Assembly: GCA_025201845.1 (NCBI GenBank)
Contig: MU603998.1
Span: 2,881 to 66,880 of the forward strand
Length of the DNA: 64,000 nucleotides
Direction of reading: 5' to 3'
DNA from: Martensiomyces pterosporus
Lineage: Eukaryota > Kickxellomycota > Kickxellomycetes > Kickxellales > Kickxellaceae
The notes beneath the pieces are model-generated. The model was not told the DNA's origin. It searched no databases and saw only the letters and a list, made by a program, of their open reading frames with translations. Positions 23,484 to 33,480 of the stretch are shown piece after piece. Every line of letters starts with the position of its first letter. Within the stretch, counting starts at the first letter, position 1. A program made the translations under genes and the position numbers.

Positions 23484-26400
23484 CTACTCGGCTGCTGGGG
23501 GCACCACCATGGTGAACTTGCGGCAGTACAGGACCAGCTTGGACGCCATAGCCTCCATCCCCTGTTCCCTGGCCGACTCGCTAAGAATCCCGTCTTTCTC
23601 AGCAGCCTGCCACACATCTCTGGCTTCATCGGGTCTGCCCAGCTGGCGCAGCGAAAGCACCACCCACCCAACCATTCTGCTGAACGGCACAATGCGGTGT
23701 GATTCCGCGTGTGCATGCTCTGTAGCCAGCTGATCGATCCGCCTGTTGAACTCCAGCATGGTGTCCCAGACCCTGATCACGTCGCTCCAGCGACCCTGCT
23801 TGCCGTTTGCGCGCATCATTATGATAAACGTAGTTGCGTTTGGTGGCGGCGGACCAGCGCGAGGCACTGTGTGCTTTGATCCATGCAGCTTTGTCTCGCT
23901 GGGTGCTGCGGTAGGTCCAGCAAGCTTGGGCTTCTTGCCCCTGCTCTTCCTTTGCTGCTGCTGCTGCTGCTTCCACTCACCGGTGTACCCGCTGCTGTCA
24001 TAGTCATTTTCTTCACCGTGCTTTCTCCTGGGGTCAAACAATGTCGGCGCTGCAGAAAACGCTGCTCGCGATGTCAACCAGTTGACCAATGCCCGTCTCA
24101 GCCTGCTCGACGACGTCCTGTCCTCCTCGGGCCTCATCAGCCAGCTGCCCAGCCTTGCATGCTCGTGCTCAAGAACTCTCAGATCCACAAACCTCCCCTT
24201 CTCCCTCTCAACGTCACGCGTGGCATCTCCGAACTTCTCGCAGACCCTGCGATTCGACGTGTGCACCATCGAGGCGAACATATTTCTCGCGACAGTGTCG
24301 TATGCAGGCTGGTCAGCAATGCGCGCAAGGATGTAGTTGTAAGTCGTAGTGTTCAGCTCTACTCCGCATTCTACTTCGGCGTGGCGAACAATCGTCTGAG
24401 CCAGCTGCACATCTTCCGACCGCATGCAGCAGCGCACCACCGCACTGACAGCTGGAAATGTAGGCAGGTGGCCATAGTCGAGCATATCCGTGTACGCACG
24501 CCGTGTTTTGAGCAGATCGTCCATCTTCGAGAAGCAGAATATGCGTGTCTGGTGGCTCACCACATCGGGGACCACACCCTTGGCGTCCATCTGCCGCCAC
24601 TTGAGCTCCAGCTCGCTGGTGCTCTGCACGGCCGATGCATACAGAAGCATGGCATTGAAGGCACGGATCGAGGGGTAGTCGTCAACCAGCCGCTCGAGCT
24701 CCTGGTAGTGGCTCTTGGCAGCATCCAAATTGCCAGTCTTGACACTGTGGATCAGCATCGCTGTAGGCACTGCGGTGGGAGGCACGAACCGTGTGGTCAT
24801 TATCTTTTCCGACAAACCCGCCGGTTTTTGCTCGCCAGCGCTGAGTGTATGGTATAGGAGCGAGACAAGCGTGTGTGGCGAGTTGATTTCGATGCTTGCT
24901 TCCTTGGCCGCTCTGACAACCGCCTCTGCCTGCTTCAGGTTACCGTCGCGCAGCAAGCTTTGCACAACCGCGTTAAGCGCTTCTGGGAATGATTTCCGCA
25001 CGCTGCCCATGGCCAAGCGTCCACACACGTCTACCTCGGCCACCACTTCCTTTTCGCTTCCGGAAGCCATCTTGTCCAGGCTGTCCTCAAACACCTTGCC
25101 CACTGCTGCAGAATCGCCCCGCAAAAGCCGCAGCAGCGGCCGGTCGGCGATGCTTGTCGGATCCAGTCCAGGCAGCCGTGCAGCCAGCGCATCAACCACT
25201 GCGCTTTCCTCCACGCGGCCGTCCTCCAGGCAGCGAATGATCAGCGCAATCTCAGTTGCCCACATCTTAGGGTTCTCCAGCGCCGCACATATCACTGGCG
25301 TAAACTCTCTTACCGATATCACGCCGCCCTTCAGCACGCTCCGTCGAAACTTTGTCATCACCAGGTGTACTCTGTTCCTTCGCCGCTCCATGCTTGTGAT
25401 TGACGCTGAAGTGGCAGATGTGAGCTGCAGGTTGCTCGACTGCATGTACTTGATGATCCTCAGTGCCTCACCCCACTGCCCGTTGTTGACCAGCTGGCTC
25501 ACCAACGCCGCGTATGTATACGAATCCGGCTTAGTTCCTGCTAGCTCCATGCGCTTGTACCAGTCCTTCCACGTCACCTGCTTGCCGCGCAGCAAACACG
25601 CATGCATCATGATATTGTATGTCGCTTGGTCATAGGCTACCCCAGCGGTCCGCATGCGCGACAGCACCTGCTCGAGCAGCTCGTACCGGTAGCGTAGATC
25701 GACGGCGTGCATGTGCAGGAGCGAGTTCCACTCACGCGTCGACTTGCCATACCCGAGAGCCAGCAGCTGAGAGAGCTTCGCCCACGCCCGCTCAATGCCC
25801 TTGCATCGGGCCCAGGACAGCAGAATCTCACGTAGTGCAAACACTCGCGACGGAATGGCTTGGCCGTTGCATTTTCTGATGCTGTCCTCGTGCGAGAGCG
25901 GGAACCGGTCAAGTATCCTCTCTGCCTGTGCTGGCATATCTGCGCGGGCATAGGCAACAGACCAGGTCTCTACAAAATCCGCCTGGCGAGCGATCCAGTC
26001 TGATCCATGTGCCTCCTTGATTTGGCTCACGCAGCCTTCAACCCTCTGCACGTCCCCAAACTTTGCAAACACGCGAAACAGCGACATGTAGACTTCGGCA
26101 GACACAGCGCCGCTGCGTGTCTTTTCCTCACTGACCAGCATTTCTGCCCGCTTGCACCACTCTGTGCGTGCCCCGACTCGCAGAATAGCCTTGAGAAACT
26201 GGTCCAGCTGCTCGCTGTTGACCCGCCAGCCTGACGACTTTTTGATCTCGGCATACAGCGCCCACATGGCGTCGAGCTTCATCGGCGTGCGCCCATGCAG
26301 CAGGAACCGCCGCAGCTTACGTTTCAGTCTGAATACTGCCCTTTCGATCTCCTCCTCTGAGTACGGGGCATTCTCCTTTTGCGCAATCAGTGGTGGCTCA

Positions 26401-26645
26401 GGCGACTCCAGCCCAAGATCGGCTATCTGCCGCGCACTCCGTGTCCGCTTAAACCCGCTGTTGTTATCTGTGGCTCCACTGTCCCTTGTGGTCGCTGCTG
26501 CTGTCGCTTTGCAGTGGCTGTGGCATTTCGCCGACGAATTCGCGTGCTTTCGTCGGAACTGGTCGCTCTTGACTACAGCCATGGCGCCCGCTGTTGTGTG
26601 TATTCGTCGGAGGGATGCAACTCCCAATCGCGAAGCCGCGAGCAT
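23484..26645 (-). CDS. Pentatricopeptide repeat (PPR) protein, probably mitochondrial
   Basis: Encodes 1053 residues. The N-terminus (MLAASRLGVASLRRIHTT) is basic and rich in Arg/Ser/Ala, a plausible mitochondrial presequence. Degenerate 35-residue helical hairpins recur along the protein, for example YNIMMHACLLRGKQVTWKDWY followed by PDSYTYAALVSQLVNNGQWGEAL near residues 345-400, and TTYNYILARIADQPAYD in the C-terminal half. These are typical PPR motifs that bind organellar RNA. A Gln-rich, Lys/Arg-rich insertion lies around 23940-23975. Fungal PPR proteins of this size act in mitochondrial mRNA stability or translation; which transcript cannot be told. It is the only minus-strand gene inside the transporter/P450 block. 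Confidence 0.8.
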   Translation of the reverse strand: MLAASRLGVASLRRIHTTAGAMAVVKSDQFRRKHANSSAKCHSHCKATAAATTRDSGATDNNSGFKRTRSARQIADLGLESPEPPLIAQKENAPYSEEEIERAVFRLKRKLRRFLLHGRTPMKLDAMWALYAEIKKSSGWRVNSEQLDQFLKAILRVGARTEWCKRAEMLVSEEKTRSGAVSAEVYMSLFRVFAKFGDVQRVEGCVSQIKEAHGSDWIARQADFVETWSVAYARADMPAQAERILDRFPLSHEDSIRKCNGQAIPSRVFALREILLSWARCKGIERAWAKLSQLLALGYGKSTREWNSLLHMHAVDLRYRYELLEQVLSRMRTAGVAYDQATYNIMMHACLLRGKQVTWKDWYKRMELAGTKPDSYTYAALVSQLVNNGQWGEALRIIKYMQSSNLQLTSATSASITSMERRRNRVHLVMTKFRRSVLKGGVISVREFTPVICAALENPKMWATEIALIIRCLEDGRVEESAVVDALAARLPGLDPTSIADRPLLRLLRGDSAAVGKVFEDSLDKMASGSEKEVVAEVDVCGRLAMGSVRKSFPEALNAVVQSLLRDGNLKQAEAVVRAAKEASIEINSPHTLVSLLYHTLSAGEQKPAGLSEKIMTTRFVPPTAVPTAMLIHSVKTGNLDAAKSHYQELERLVDDYPSIRAFNAMLLYASAVQSTSELELKWRQMDAKGVVPDVVSHQTRIFCFSKMDDLLKTRRAYTDMLDYGHLPTFPAVSAVVRCCMRSEDVQLAQTIVRHAEVECGVELNTTTYNYILARIADQPAYDTVARNMFASMVHTSNRRVCEKFGDATRDVEREKGRFVDLRVLEHEHARLGSWLMRPEEDRTSSSRLRRALVNWLTSRAAFSAAPTLFDPRRKHGEENDYDSSGYTGEWKQQQQQQRKSRGKKPKLAGPTAAPSETKLHGSKHTVPRAGPPPPNATTFIIMMRANGKQGRWSDVIRVWDTMLEFNRRIDQLATEHAHAESHRIVPFSRMVGWVVLSLRQLGRPDEARDVWQAAEKDGILSESAREQGMEAMASKLVLYCRKFTMVVPPAAE

Positions 26646-26939
26646 TCTGTGTGGTTCTACAGGTGAATTTATATCGCTCTCTAGGCCGGCCTCCCCTGCC
26701 AGGAAATAAGGGGACTCTTGGAATTGAGCAAGCAGATATTAACAGTGTTTAGATAGCTAGCAACAGCAAGGGCTGGGCTGGAGAGCAAGGCGGCTCCGTG
26801 TGCCTTTTGAGATAAACACAGCCCAGTGTGCGATATTTTCGCACAGCCAAGCTGCTCGAAGCGAGCGCACTATTTATCGCGCATAAACCCAGTGCTCCCG
26901 CTGATTCCAATTTCCCAAGCCGCTGGTCGATCACCCGAT

Positions 26940-27163
26940 GTGCGGATCAAATCTGCCAAGGCTCCACTGTGCAGCACCATGAAGGCGCGGGCCGATTTCC
27001 CGCGCTTTCGCGTGCTCGTGCGTCTACAGGGATGGACATGTACAACAGGTGGTGCGGATCAAATCTGCCAAGGCTCCACTGTGCAGCACCATGAAGGCGC
27101 GGGCCGATTTCCCGCGCTTTCGCGTGCTCGTGCGTCTACAGGGATGGACATGTACAACAGGTG
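26940..27163. repeat. Perfect tandem duplication, 2 x 112 bp
   Basis: Two adjacent copies, starting GTGCGGATCAAATCTGCC and ending ATGTACAACAGG, with a period of 112 bases and no mismatch seen. It is noncoding and lies between two divergent promoters. Confidence 0.92.
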
Positions 27164-27548
27164 TGTATTCCACGCTTGGTCCGGCGGAGGTGGAGGTCAG
27201 ATGAGAGACAGGATTGCCAATCCTTACAAGTAAGCAGAGAGCGGAGCGCATTGTCCGCCTTTTTCTGACGTGAGATTGACGCGGATCCAATGGAGGAAGA
27301 GCATACTGAGGCGGCTACACGAAGGGACTTGGTCAAGGGGGATTAGAGCGCCATGACAAGGCAGTGCTTGCAAGCAGGCAAATCCAGGTAGAAAGCTAGC
27401 CAGCCGCAAGCACACTGGCACATGAAAATGGAATTTTGATGCGCCTTGCGATGGACATGAGATGTGGCATGCGGTTCTGCTCCCTGGCCAGTTGCCGTTT
27501 TGGAGCAAAAAAGATGCGCTGCCAAGGGAGCTGTGTCGTCTGACGACA

Positions 27549-27555
27549 TATAAAG
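27549..27555 (+). promoter_or_regulatory. TATA box of P450 gene 1
   Basis: TATAAAG, 116 bases upstream of the chosen ATG at 27665. The first in-frame ATG (27575) is only about 20 bases from the TATA box, so it probably lies upstream of the transcript start. This supports the later start. Confidence 0.5.
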
Positions 27556-27664
27556 CGTCTAGTGGGGAAAAACAGTGCCTGACACTGGCGCCTCCTTTCA
27601 TCGCCTTACGTCTAATTTACCGTCTATCTCCTTTTATTACACTGCCTATTTTGGAACCAGAGTC

Positions 27665-29245
27665 ATGGCGATACTCCAGCTGCTTTCTAGCGCTGCAAGC
27701 CCGGTGACCTCGTTGCTGGACAAATATGGAATAACGCACCTCCAGATAGCTGTTGGTGTTGCCGTGCTGTATGTCGTGGGCATGGTCGTCTATGTCCTGT
27801 TTTTCTCGCCCCTCCGCAATATCCCAGGAAAGCTCATATCCAAGCTCACGCTGATGCCGTTGAGGGTCGAGTCCGTACTGGGCACTTTTGGCGACACGTG
27901 CGAGTCGGATTACTACAAGTACGGCGATATCTACGTTGCTGGCCCAAGCATGGTGGTACTGAGCAACCCGGCCGACTGCAGGAAGATCCTGGGTTCGCAC
28001 CAGTTCAAAAAGTCCGAGTTCTACCAAGCATTTGCACTCATCGACGACACCATATTCACCACGCAGTCGGCCGAGCTGACGCATCTGAGGAGGCGGCAGG
28101 TTGGGCCAGCATTTACACACGGGTACTTGGCTGAAATGGAGTCGACCATCCTCGATTGTGGCATCGTCTCAGTCAAGAAGAAATGGGACAGCATCCTTGC
28201 GCAGAGCACGGACGGCAAGGCTACTGTCAACTATTCGCTGCACTTCTCGCTGACCACATTCGACGTCATCAGCGCACTGGGATACGGGCAAAAGTTCCAT
28301 GCGCTGCGCGACAACGAGACCCAGATCGTCAGGTGGGTCAACAACTACAACAAGCTGGCGATCTGCCATGTTGCCATCCCATTTGCCACATACTTCCCGG
28401 TGAATCTGATTACGCGCTCGCTGATCAAGAGCAGAAACGAGTTTGTTGACTTTGGCAATGCAGCGGCCGAACAGCGCAGGGAGATGCTGCGGTTTGGGAA
28501 CACCGAGAAGCCCAGGGATATTCTGCAAGCCCTGCTTGATGGCGAGGACCCCGAATCAAAGGCCAAGATGACACCGACGCAGGTCACTGCGGAGAACATT
28601 GGCTTTTTGATCGGAGGAACCGACACCACGTCCCTAACAATGACATGGACGCTCCACTACCTCATGCTGTATCCCGATGTTTACAAGAAGGCCGTGGTCG
28701 AGGTGCGCAGCGCGTTTGCACACGACCACCTGGTCACATTCGCCGAGGGACGCGTGCAGCTTCCGTACATCGAGGCATGCATCTACGAGTCGATGAGAAT
28801 CCGCGCCGTGTCTGGCGTGTTCCTTCCCCGGATTGTGCCCAAGGGCGGAGCGACCTTCCAGGGACACTTCATCCCCGAGGGCACCGAGATTGGTGTCAAT
28901 GTTGCTGGGCTGAACCACCACCTCGGCACCTGGGACAGCCCGCAGAGATTCATGCCCGAGCGGTTCGTCAACAACGAGAGGGCCAAGCAGAATGTCATGA
29001 CGTTCAGCACCGGCGTCAGAATCTGCCCAGGACGCAATCTCGCCTGGGTTGAGATGATCACCATCATTGCCAATCTTCTGAAGGATTATGACTTTGAGCT
29101 GCCTGAGGACTCGCTCTTTGGCCCCGACAAGCTCGACTCCAATGGGAACCCCATCGTGATGCCGCGCACCCATACGCTCACCATAGGCCCCAAGTACCCC
29201 GAGCGCGACTGCAGGATTGTGGTGCGCAGAGCACCAGCGTACTGA
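27665..29245 (+). CDS. Cytochrome P450, array member 1
   Basis: Encodes 526 residues from the ATG at 27665. An earlier in-frame ATG at 27575 would add 30 residues before the signal anchor and lies too near the TATA box. An N-terminal membrane anchor (VGVAVLYVVGMVVYVLFF) is followed by the Pro-rich hinge SPLRNIPG. The I-helix is GGTDTTS, the K-helix is ESMR, the PERF motif is MPERF, and the heme loop is FSTGVRICPGRNLAW with Cys454 as thiolate ligand. It is an ER-bound monooxygenase that uses a P450 reductase; substrate unknown. All canonical residues are present. First of five tandem paralogues, all plus strand. Confidence 0.93.
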   Translation: MAILQLLSSAASPVTSLLDKYGITHLQIAVGVAVLYVVGMVVYVLFFSPLRNIPGKLISKLTLMPLRVESVLGTFGDTCESDYYKYGDIYVAGPSMVVLSNPADCRKILGSHQFKKSEFYQAFALIDDTIFTTQSAELTHLRRRQVGPAFTHGYLAEMESTILDCGIVSVKKKWDSILAQSTDGKATVNYSLHFSLTTFDVISALGYGQKFHALRDNETQIVRWVNNYNKLAICHVAIPFATYFPVNLITRSLIKSRNEFVDFGNAAAEQRREMLRFGNTEKPRDILQALLDGEDPESKAKMTPTQVTAENIGFLIGGTDTTSLTMTWTLHYLMLYPDVYKKAVVEVRSAFAHDHLVTFAEGRVQLPYIEACIYESMRIRAVSGVFLPRIVPKGGATFQGHFIPEGTEIGVNVAGLNHHLGTWDSPQRFMPERFVNNERAKQNVMTFSTGVRICPGRNLAWVEMITIIANLLKDYDFELPEDSLFGPDKLDSNGNPIVMPRTHTLTIGPKYPERDCRIVVRRAPAY

Positions 29246-29657
29246 GCCGGAACCTTATCTCGCATGCCATCAACTGACACCTGTGATTTCCACATAATTG
29301 TAGTCTTTTTTGTCACAAACCTCAGCGGATGAGTTGGTGAATCGCAGGGATCGTCGGTCTTGTTGAACTGCTGCTTACACATGTGTCCGGCCCATTCGCA
29401 TGAAGCAGCACAGTTTGCGCCATGGAGGCAATCTGCATGCATGTTTCAACACACCAACCCCGCTAGCGGCCAGAATGGCACCACCCATGTTGAACATAGA
29501 TTTCCGCTCGCTGCAGGCGAAGAGTTTCGGCCGGGCAGGTATTAAAGAAGACGAAGAGAGCCCTCATCATGTCATTGCTTCGCCTCGCCTCTCCTTCTCT
29601 GTTTCAGCCTCATACTTTGCTCCTGGGTATTTCTTTTTCTTTTTCTTGCTTTTGGCA
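29246..29657. other. Intergenic spacer between P450 genes 1 and 2
   Basis: A 412-base spacer. The end is T/C-rich (29625-29655). The frame is open upstream of the chosen start of P450 gene 2 but encodes no expected anchor. Confidence 0.5.
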
Positions 29658-31208
29658 ATGCTCATCGACAAGCTATTGCAAATATACCAGTCCACGGGCT
29701 GGCACGTGCTGGGCACAGCCATTGCTCTCTATGCCTCTGCCCGAATCGTGTATTCCCTGCTGTTTTCGCCTGTTCGACACATCCCCGGCCGCTTCATAAC
29801 CAAGCTGTCGAGCGTATACTTCAAGTATGTGTCATTCACCGGGTACCTGGCCGACTCCTGCGAAGAGGATTACTACAAGTACGGAGACATCTACACGCTC
29901 GCACCAAACCTTGTCGTTCTGAGCGAGCCCTCCGACTGCAAGCGCGTGCTGAATACATACAGCTTTCCAAAGTCGGACCTGTATGATGCATTCCAGCTGC
30001 TGGACGAGACCATTTTTACGACCAACTCGGCTGAAGTCAACCGCACGAGGCGCAAGCTGATTGGCCCTGCATTCACCCACGGCAACCTGGCTCAAATGGA
30101 GCCCACCATCTTAGACTGCGGCATCCTGTCCATCAAGAAGAAGTGGGACGAGGCAATCCAGTCCTCATCTACTGGCACGACGGCGACAATAGTGTATGAG
30201 CACCACTTCTTCCTCGCGTCTTTCGAGATCATCAGCACGCTGGCGTACGGCCAGCGGTCCTACGTTCTGGAAAAGGAAGAGACCGAGCTGCTGGGCTGGC
30301 ACAAGGACTACACCAGACTGGGGATAGTCCAGGTGGCAGTCCCCTTTGTTTCGCTGTTCCCATTCAAGCGGCTCACCAAGAAGCTTTGGCAGAGCGTGCA
30401 GAACATTGCGGATTTTGGAGATGCGGTTGCCGAAAAGCGCCGAAAGCTGCTTCAGTCCGGCCAGATCGAAAAGCCCAGCGACATCCTGCAGACGCTTATC
30501 GATGCCATGGACCCTGAGACAAAGACAGGGCTCACTCCGTCCGAAGTGACTGCAGAGAATGTCGGTGTCTTGGTTGCAGGAACTGACACATCGGCTCTGA
30601 CCATGGTGTGGACGCTGCACTATCTCTTGCTGCACCCCGATGCTTACAAGCGAGTCGTGGACGAAATTAGAGGTGCATTCCCACGCGACCACCTGATCAC
30701 GTACGCTGAAGGACGCGAGAAGCTGCCGTACTTGGAGGCGTGCATCTACGAGTCCCTGCGCATTCGAGGTGTCTCCGCGATTATGATGCCGCGGGTTGTG
30801 CCCAAGGGCGGAGCAACGTTCCAGGGCCATTTTCTTCCAGAGGGCACCCAAGTGGGAATCAGCATCGCAGGCCTTAACCACAACAAGGACATCTGGGACA
30901 ACCCGCAGCGGTTCAACCCTGAGCGCTTTCTCAACAACGAGGCGGCCAAGCAGAACGTAATGACGTTCAGCGCTGGAGTCAGGGTGTGCCCTGGGCGCAA
31001 CCTCGCGTGGGTTGAAATGACTACTATCCTTGCAAACCTTCTCAAGGACTACAGCATTGCGCTCCCTGCAGATTCGCTGTTTGGTCCCAATACGCTTGAT
31101 GCGCACGGGAACCCCATCGCCATGCCCCGGACCCACACACTCACTGTTGCGCCCAAGTACCCCGGACGCGACTGCAGGGTTCTTATATCAAAGGCACCAG
31201 CGTACTGA
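29658..31208 (+). CDS. Cytochrome P450, array member 2
   Basis: Encodes 516 residues from the ATG at 29658 (MLIDKLLQIYQ). The reading frame is open for another 86 codons upstream, but that extension is Phe/Ser-rich pyrimidine leader sequence. The chosen start lines up with member 3 (MFITTLLQGYQ). Membrane anchor, then SPVRHIPG hinge; I-helix AGTDTSA, K-helix ESLR, NPERF, heme loop FSAGVRVCPGRNLAW with Cys444. All catalytic motifs are intact. ER monooxygenase of unknown substrate. Closest in the array to member 3. Confidence 0.93.
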   Translation: MLIDKLLQIYQSTGWHVLGTAIALYASARIVYSLLFSPVRHIPGRFITKLSSVYFKYVSFTGYLADSCEEDYYKYGDIYTLAPNLVVLSEPSDCKRVLNTYSFPKSDLYDAFQLLDETIFTTNSAEVNRTRRKLIGPAFTHGNLAQMEPTILDCGILSIKKKWDEAIQSSSTGTTATIVYEHHFFLASFEIISTLAYGQRSYVLEKEETELLGWHKDYTRLGIVQVAVPFVSLFPFKRLTKKLWQSVQNIADFGDAVAEKRRKLLQSGQIEKPSDILQTLIDAMDPETKTGLTPSEVTAENVGVLVAGTDTSALTMVWTLHYLLLHPDAYKRVVDEIRGAFPRDHLITYAEGREKLPYLEACIYESLRIRGVSAIMMPRVVPKGGATFQGHFLPEGTQVGISIAGLNHNKDIWDNPQRFNPERFLNNEAAKQNVMTFSAGVRVCPGRNLAWVEMTTILANLLKDYSIALPADSLFGPNTLDAHGNPIAMPRTHTLTVAPKYPGRDCRVLISKAPAY

Positions 31209-31246
31209 GCAGCTGGACAGGCCCACTCATTCATCCATGACACGCT

Positions 31247-31252
31247 AATAAA
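31247..31252 (+). terminator. AATAAA polyadenylation signal for P450 gene 2
   Basis: AATAAA 39 bases after the stop codon of array member 2. Confidence 0.55.
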
Positions 31253-31641
31253 TGGCCACTGCTTGCTGAAATACCCCCTCATGTCGCTGCAGGCAGCCAG
31301 CGCTTGAGCTGATCGCCATGTCTAGATAGCTTTTTGCTCGTGCGAGTTGCTGCCGCCCGTTTGTTGCATCAGGGAAAAGAGGGCGTGCGCCCCAGGCAGC
31401 AGCAGTGCATTTTGAGAGCAAGCGCATTCGCCCTTAATGGTCAGCGAGTATTGGCACTGCAGCACAAAGCCACACACAGCTGGCGCTATGCGTCCATTGC
31501 CCACGCTGTCCTGACTAGCATGCTCGAGGCCAAGATGTATTTAATATCGCCAGCTTGAGGTCTAGTAGTTCTTCTGCCTCCGTCTTCCACCACTTTGGTT
31601 GCGCTCCTTAATTGTACTCGGCTATTGGCTTTTGTTTTGCA
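31253..31641. other. Intergenic spacer between P450 genes 2 and 3
   Basis: No gene or clear element seen. It contains short CAG/CTG-rich sequence near 31390-31410. Confidence 0.4.
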
Positions 31642-33195
31642 ATGTTTATTACCACGTTGCTCCAGGGCTACCAGCTCACCCACTGGCATGTGCTGGGTGC
31701 CGTCGCCGCGCTCTACATTTCTGGTGCGGTGGTCTATGCGCTGCTGTTCTCGCCGCTTCGGGGCATCCCTGGTCGCTTCATTACCAAGCTTTCCAGTGCG
31801 TACTTTGGCTACGTCACTGTCACGGGGTGCCTGGCCGATGCCTGTGTCGACGACTACTACAAGTACGGCGACATTTACACGCTGACCCCCAGTCTTGTGG
31901 TCTTGAGCAACCCATCCGACTGCAAGCGAGTCCTCAGCACCTACAGATACCCAAAGTCCGACAGGTATTTCGCCTTTGGCCCACTGGGCGATACAATCTT
32001 CTCCACCTCCTCTGCAGACGTCAACCGCCTGAGACGCAAAATGATCGGTCCTGCGTTCACCCATGGTAACCTGTCTCGGATGGAGGCTGTCATCTTGGAG
32101 TGCGGCGTCCTGTCCATCAAAAAGAAGTGGGACGAGGCAATCGAATCCGCAGCAGGACTAGGAAGTTCGGCGACGGTTGCATATGACCACCATCTATTCC
32201 TTGCGGGGTTTGAAATAATCAGCACCCTGGCGTTTGGCCAGCGGTCGCATGTCCTTGACAGGGAGGAGACCGAGCTGCTGCGCTGGCACAGGGACACATC
32301 CATGCTGTGCATGGTCCACTTTGGTTTGCCATTTGTCTCCATGGCGCCATTCAGATTTCTAACAAGGAAGCTTTGGCAGAGCCTGCACAGCATTGCGAGA
32401 TTCAGCGATGCTGCCACAGAAAGACGCCGGGAGCTGCTGCGCACATGCCAGATTGAGAAGCCCAGCGATATCCTGCAAACCATGCTTGACGCCATTGACC
32501 CAGAGACCAAGGCAAGGCTGACGAAGGCGGAGATAACAGCAGAGAACGTCCTCCTTCTGATGGCTGGCTCTGACACAACATCGCTGACTATGACATGGAC
32601 CATGCACTATCTCATGCTGTATCCGGATGTCTACAGGCGCGTTGTTGATGAGGTTAGAAGCGCCTTTCCACATGACCACTTGATCACGTACGCCGAGGGA
32701 AGGGCAAGGCTGCCGTATCTCGAGGCGTGCATCTACGAGTCCATGCGCATCCGCGGCGCCTCTTCTCTCTTCCTGCCACGCACAGTGCCAAAGGGCGGAG
32801 GGACATTCCAGGGCCATTTTATCCCGGAGGGAGCTCAGGTTGGCGTCAGCATTGCAGGTCTTAACCACAACACAGATGTGTGGGACAACCCGAGGAGGTT
32901 CATTCCAGAGCGCTTCATCAGCGACGAGACGGCCAAGCAGAAAGTGATGACGTTTAGCTCTGGCGTCAGGGTATGCCCTGGACGCAACTTGGCGTGGATG
33001 GAGATGACGACCATTTTGGCCAACGTTTTGAAGGATTACGACCTTGAGCTGCCCGCGAACTCGGCGTTTGGCCCTGACAGGCTCGATGAGCATGGGAACC
33101 CCGTTCCCATCCCTGACTTCAACGCAATCACTGTTGGACCCAAATACCCCCATCGCGACTGCCGGCTTGTTATTACAAGGACACCTGTGTACTAG
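31642..33195 (+). CDS. Cytochrome P450, array member 3
   Basis: Encodes 517 residues from the ATG at 31642; the frame upstream has no earlier ATG near the anchor. N-terminal anchor (AVAALYISGAVVYALLF), hinge SPLRGIPG, I-helix AGSDTTS, K-helix ESMR, IPERF, heme loop FSSGVRVCPGRNLAW with Cys445. All canonical motifs are intact. It is nearly colinear with member 2, including the shared HWHVLG stretch just before the anchor, which points to a recent duplication. ER monooxygenase, substrate unknown. Confidence 0.93.
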   Translation: MFITTLLQGYQLTHWHVLGAVAALYISGAVVYALLFSPLRGIPGRFITKLSSAYFGYVTVTGCLADACVDDYYKYGDIYTLTPSLVVLSNPSDCKRVLSTYRYPKSDRYFAFGPLGDTIFSTSSADVNRLRRKMIGPAFTHGNLSRMEAVILECGVLSIKKKWDEAIESAAGLGSSATVAYDHHLFLAGFEIISTLAFGQRSHVLDREETELLRWHRDTSMLCMVHFGLPFVSMAPFRFLTRKLWQSLHSIARFSDAATERRRELLRTCQIEKPSDILQTMLDAIDPETKARLTKAEITAENVLLLMAGSDTTSLTMTWTMHYLMLYPDVYRRVVDEVRSAFPHDHLITYAEGRARLPYLEACIYESMRIRGASSLFLPRTVPKGGGTFQGHFIPEGAQVGVSIAGLNHNTDVWDNPRRFIPERFISDETAKQKVMTFSSGVRVCPGRNLAWMEMTTILANVLKDYDLELPANSAFGPDRLDEHGNPVPIPDFNAITVGPKYPHRDCRLVITRTPVY

Positions 33196-33480
33196 CGCGT
33201 TCATTTTTTTCTGCTGCTAGCTTTGACTGACACCGAGCCAAGTCGTGCTGTGTTGGCAAACACAATCGCTGTAACCCAGAGTGCACATAACTTGTTCACG
33301 CCATGTAAGGAGTTTGTGGCTTGCTGTGTGTGCTTTCCGGGCACATGGCCATTGTGCGAATTTTGGCTATCCAGCAAAGAGTGCTTGTCTTGCAGGGGAT
33401 GCGCTCAAAAGCAGGCGTCAAGGGAGATAGCGGCGCTTCAACTCCACACCCATTCGTTTTGTTCGCCACTCTAAAGCACT

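Larger units (their letters stand above)
26646..27664. other. Intergenic region with 112-bp tandem duplication and TATA box
   Basis: A 1-kb spacer between the divergent PPR and first P450 genes. It contains two perfect 112-bp direct repeats (26940-27163) and a TATA box at 27549 serving the P450. No gene is supported. Confidence 0.6.
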
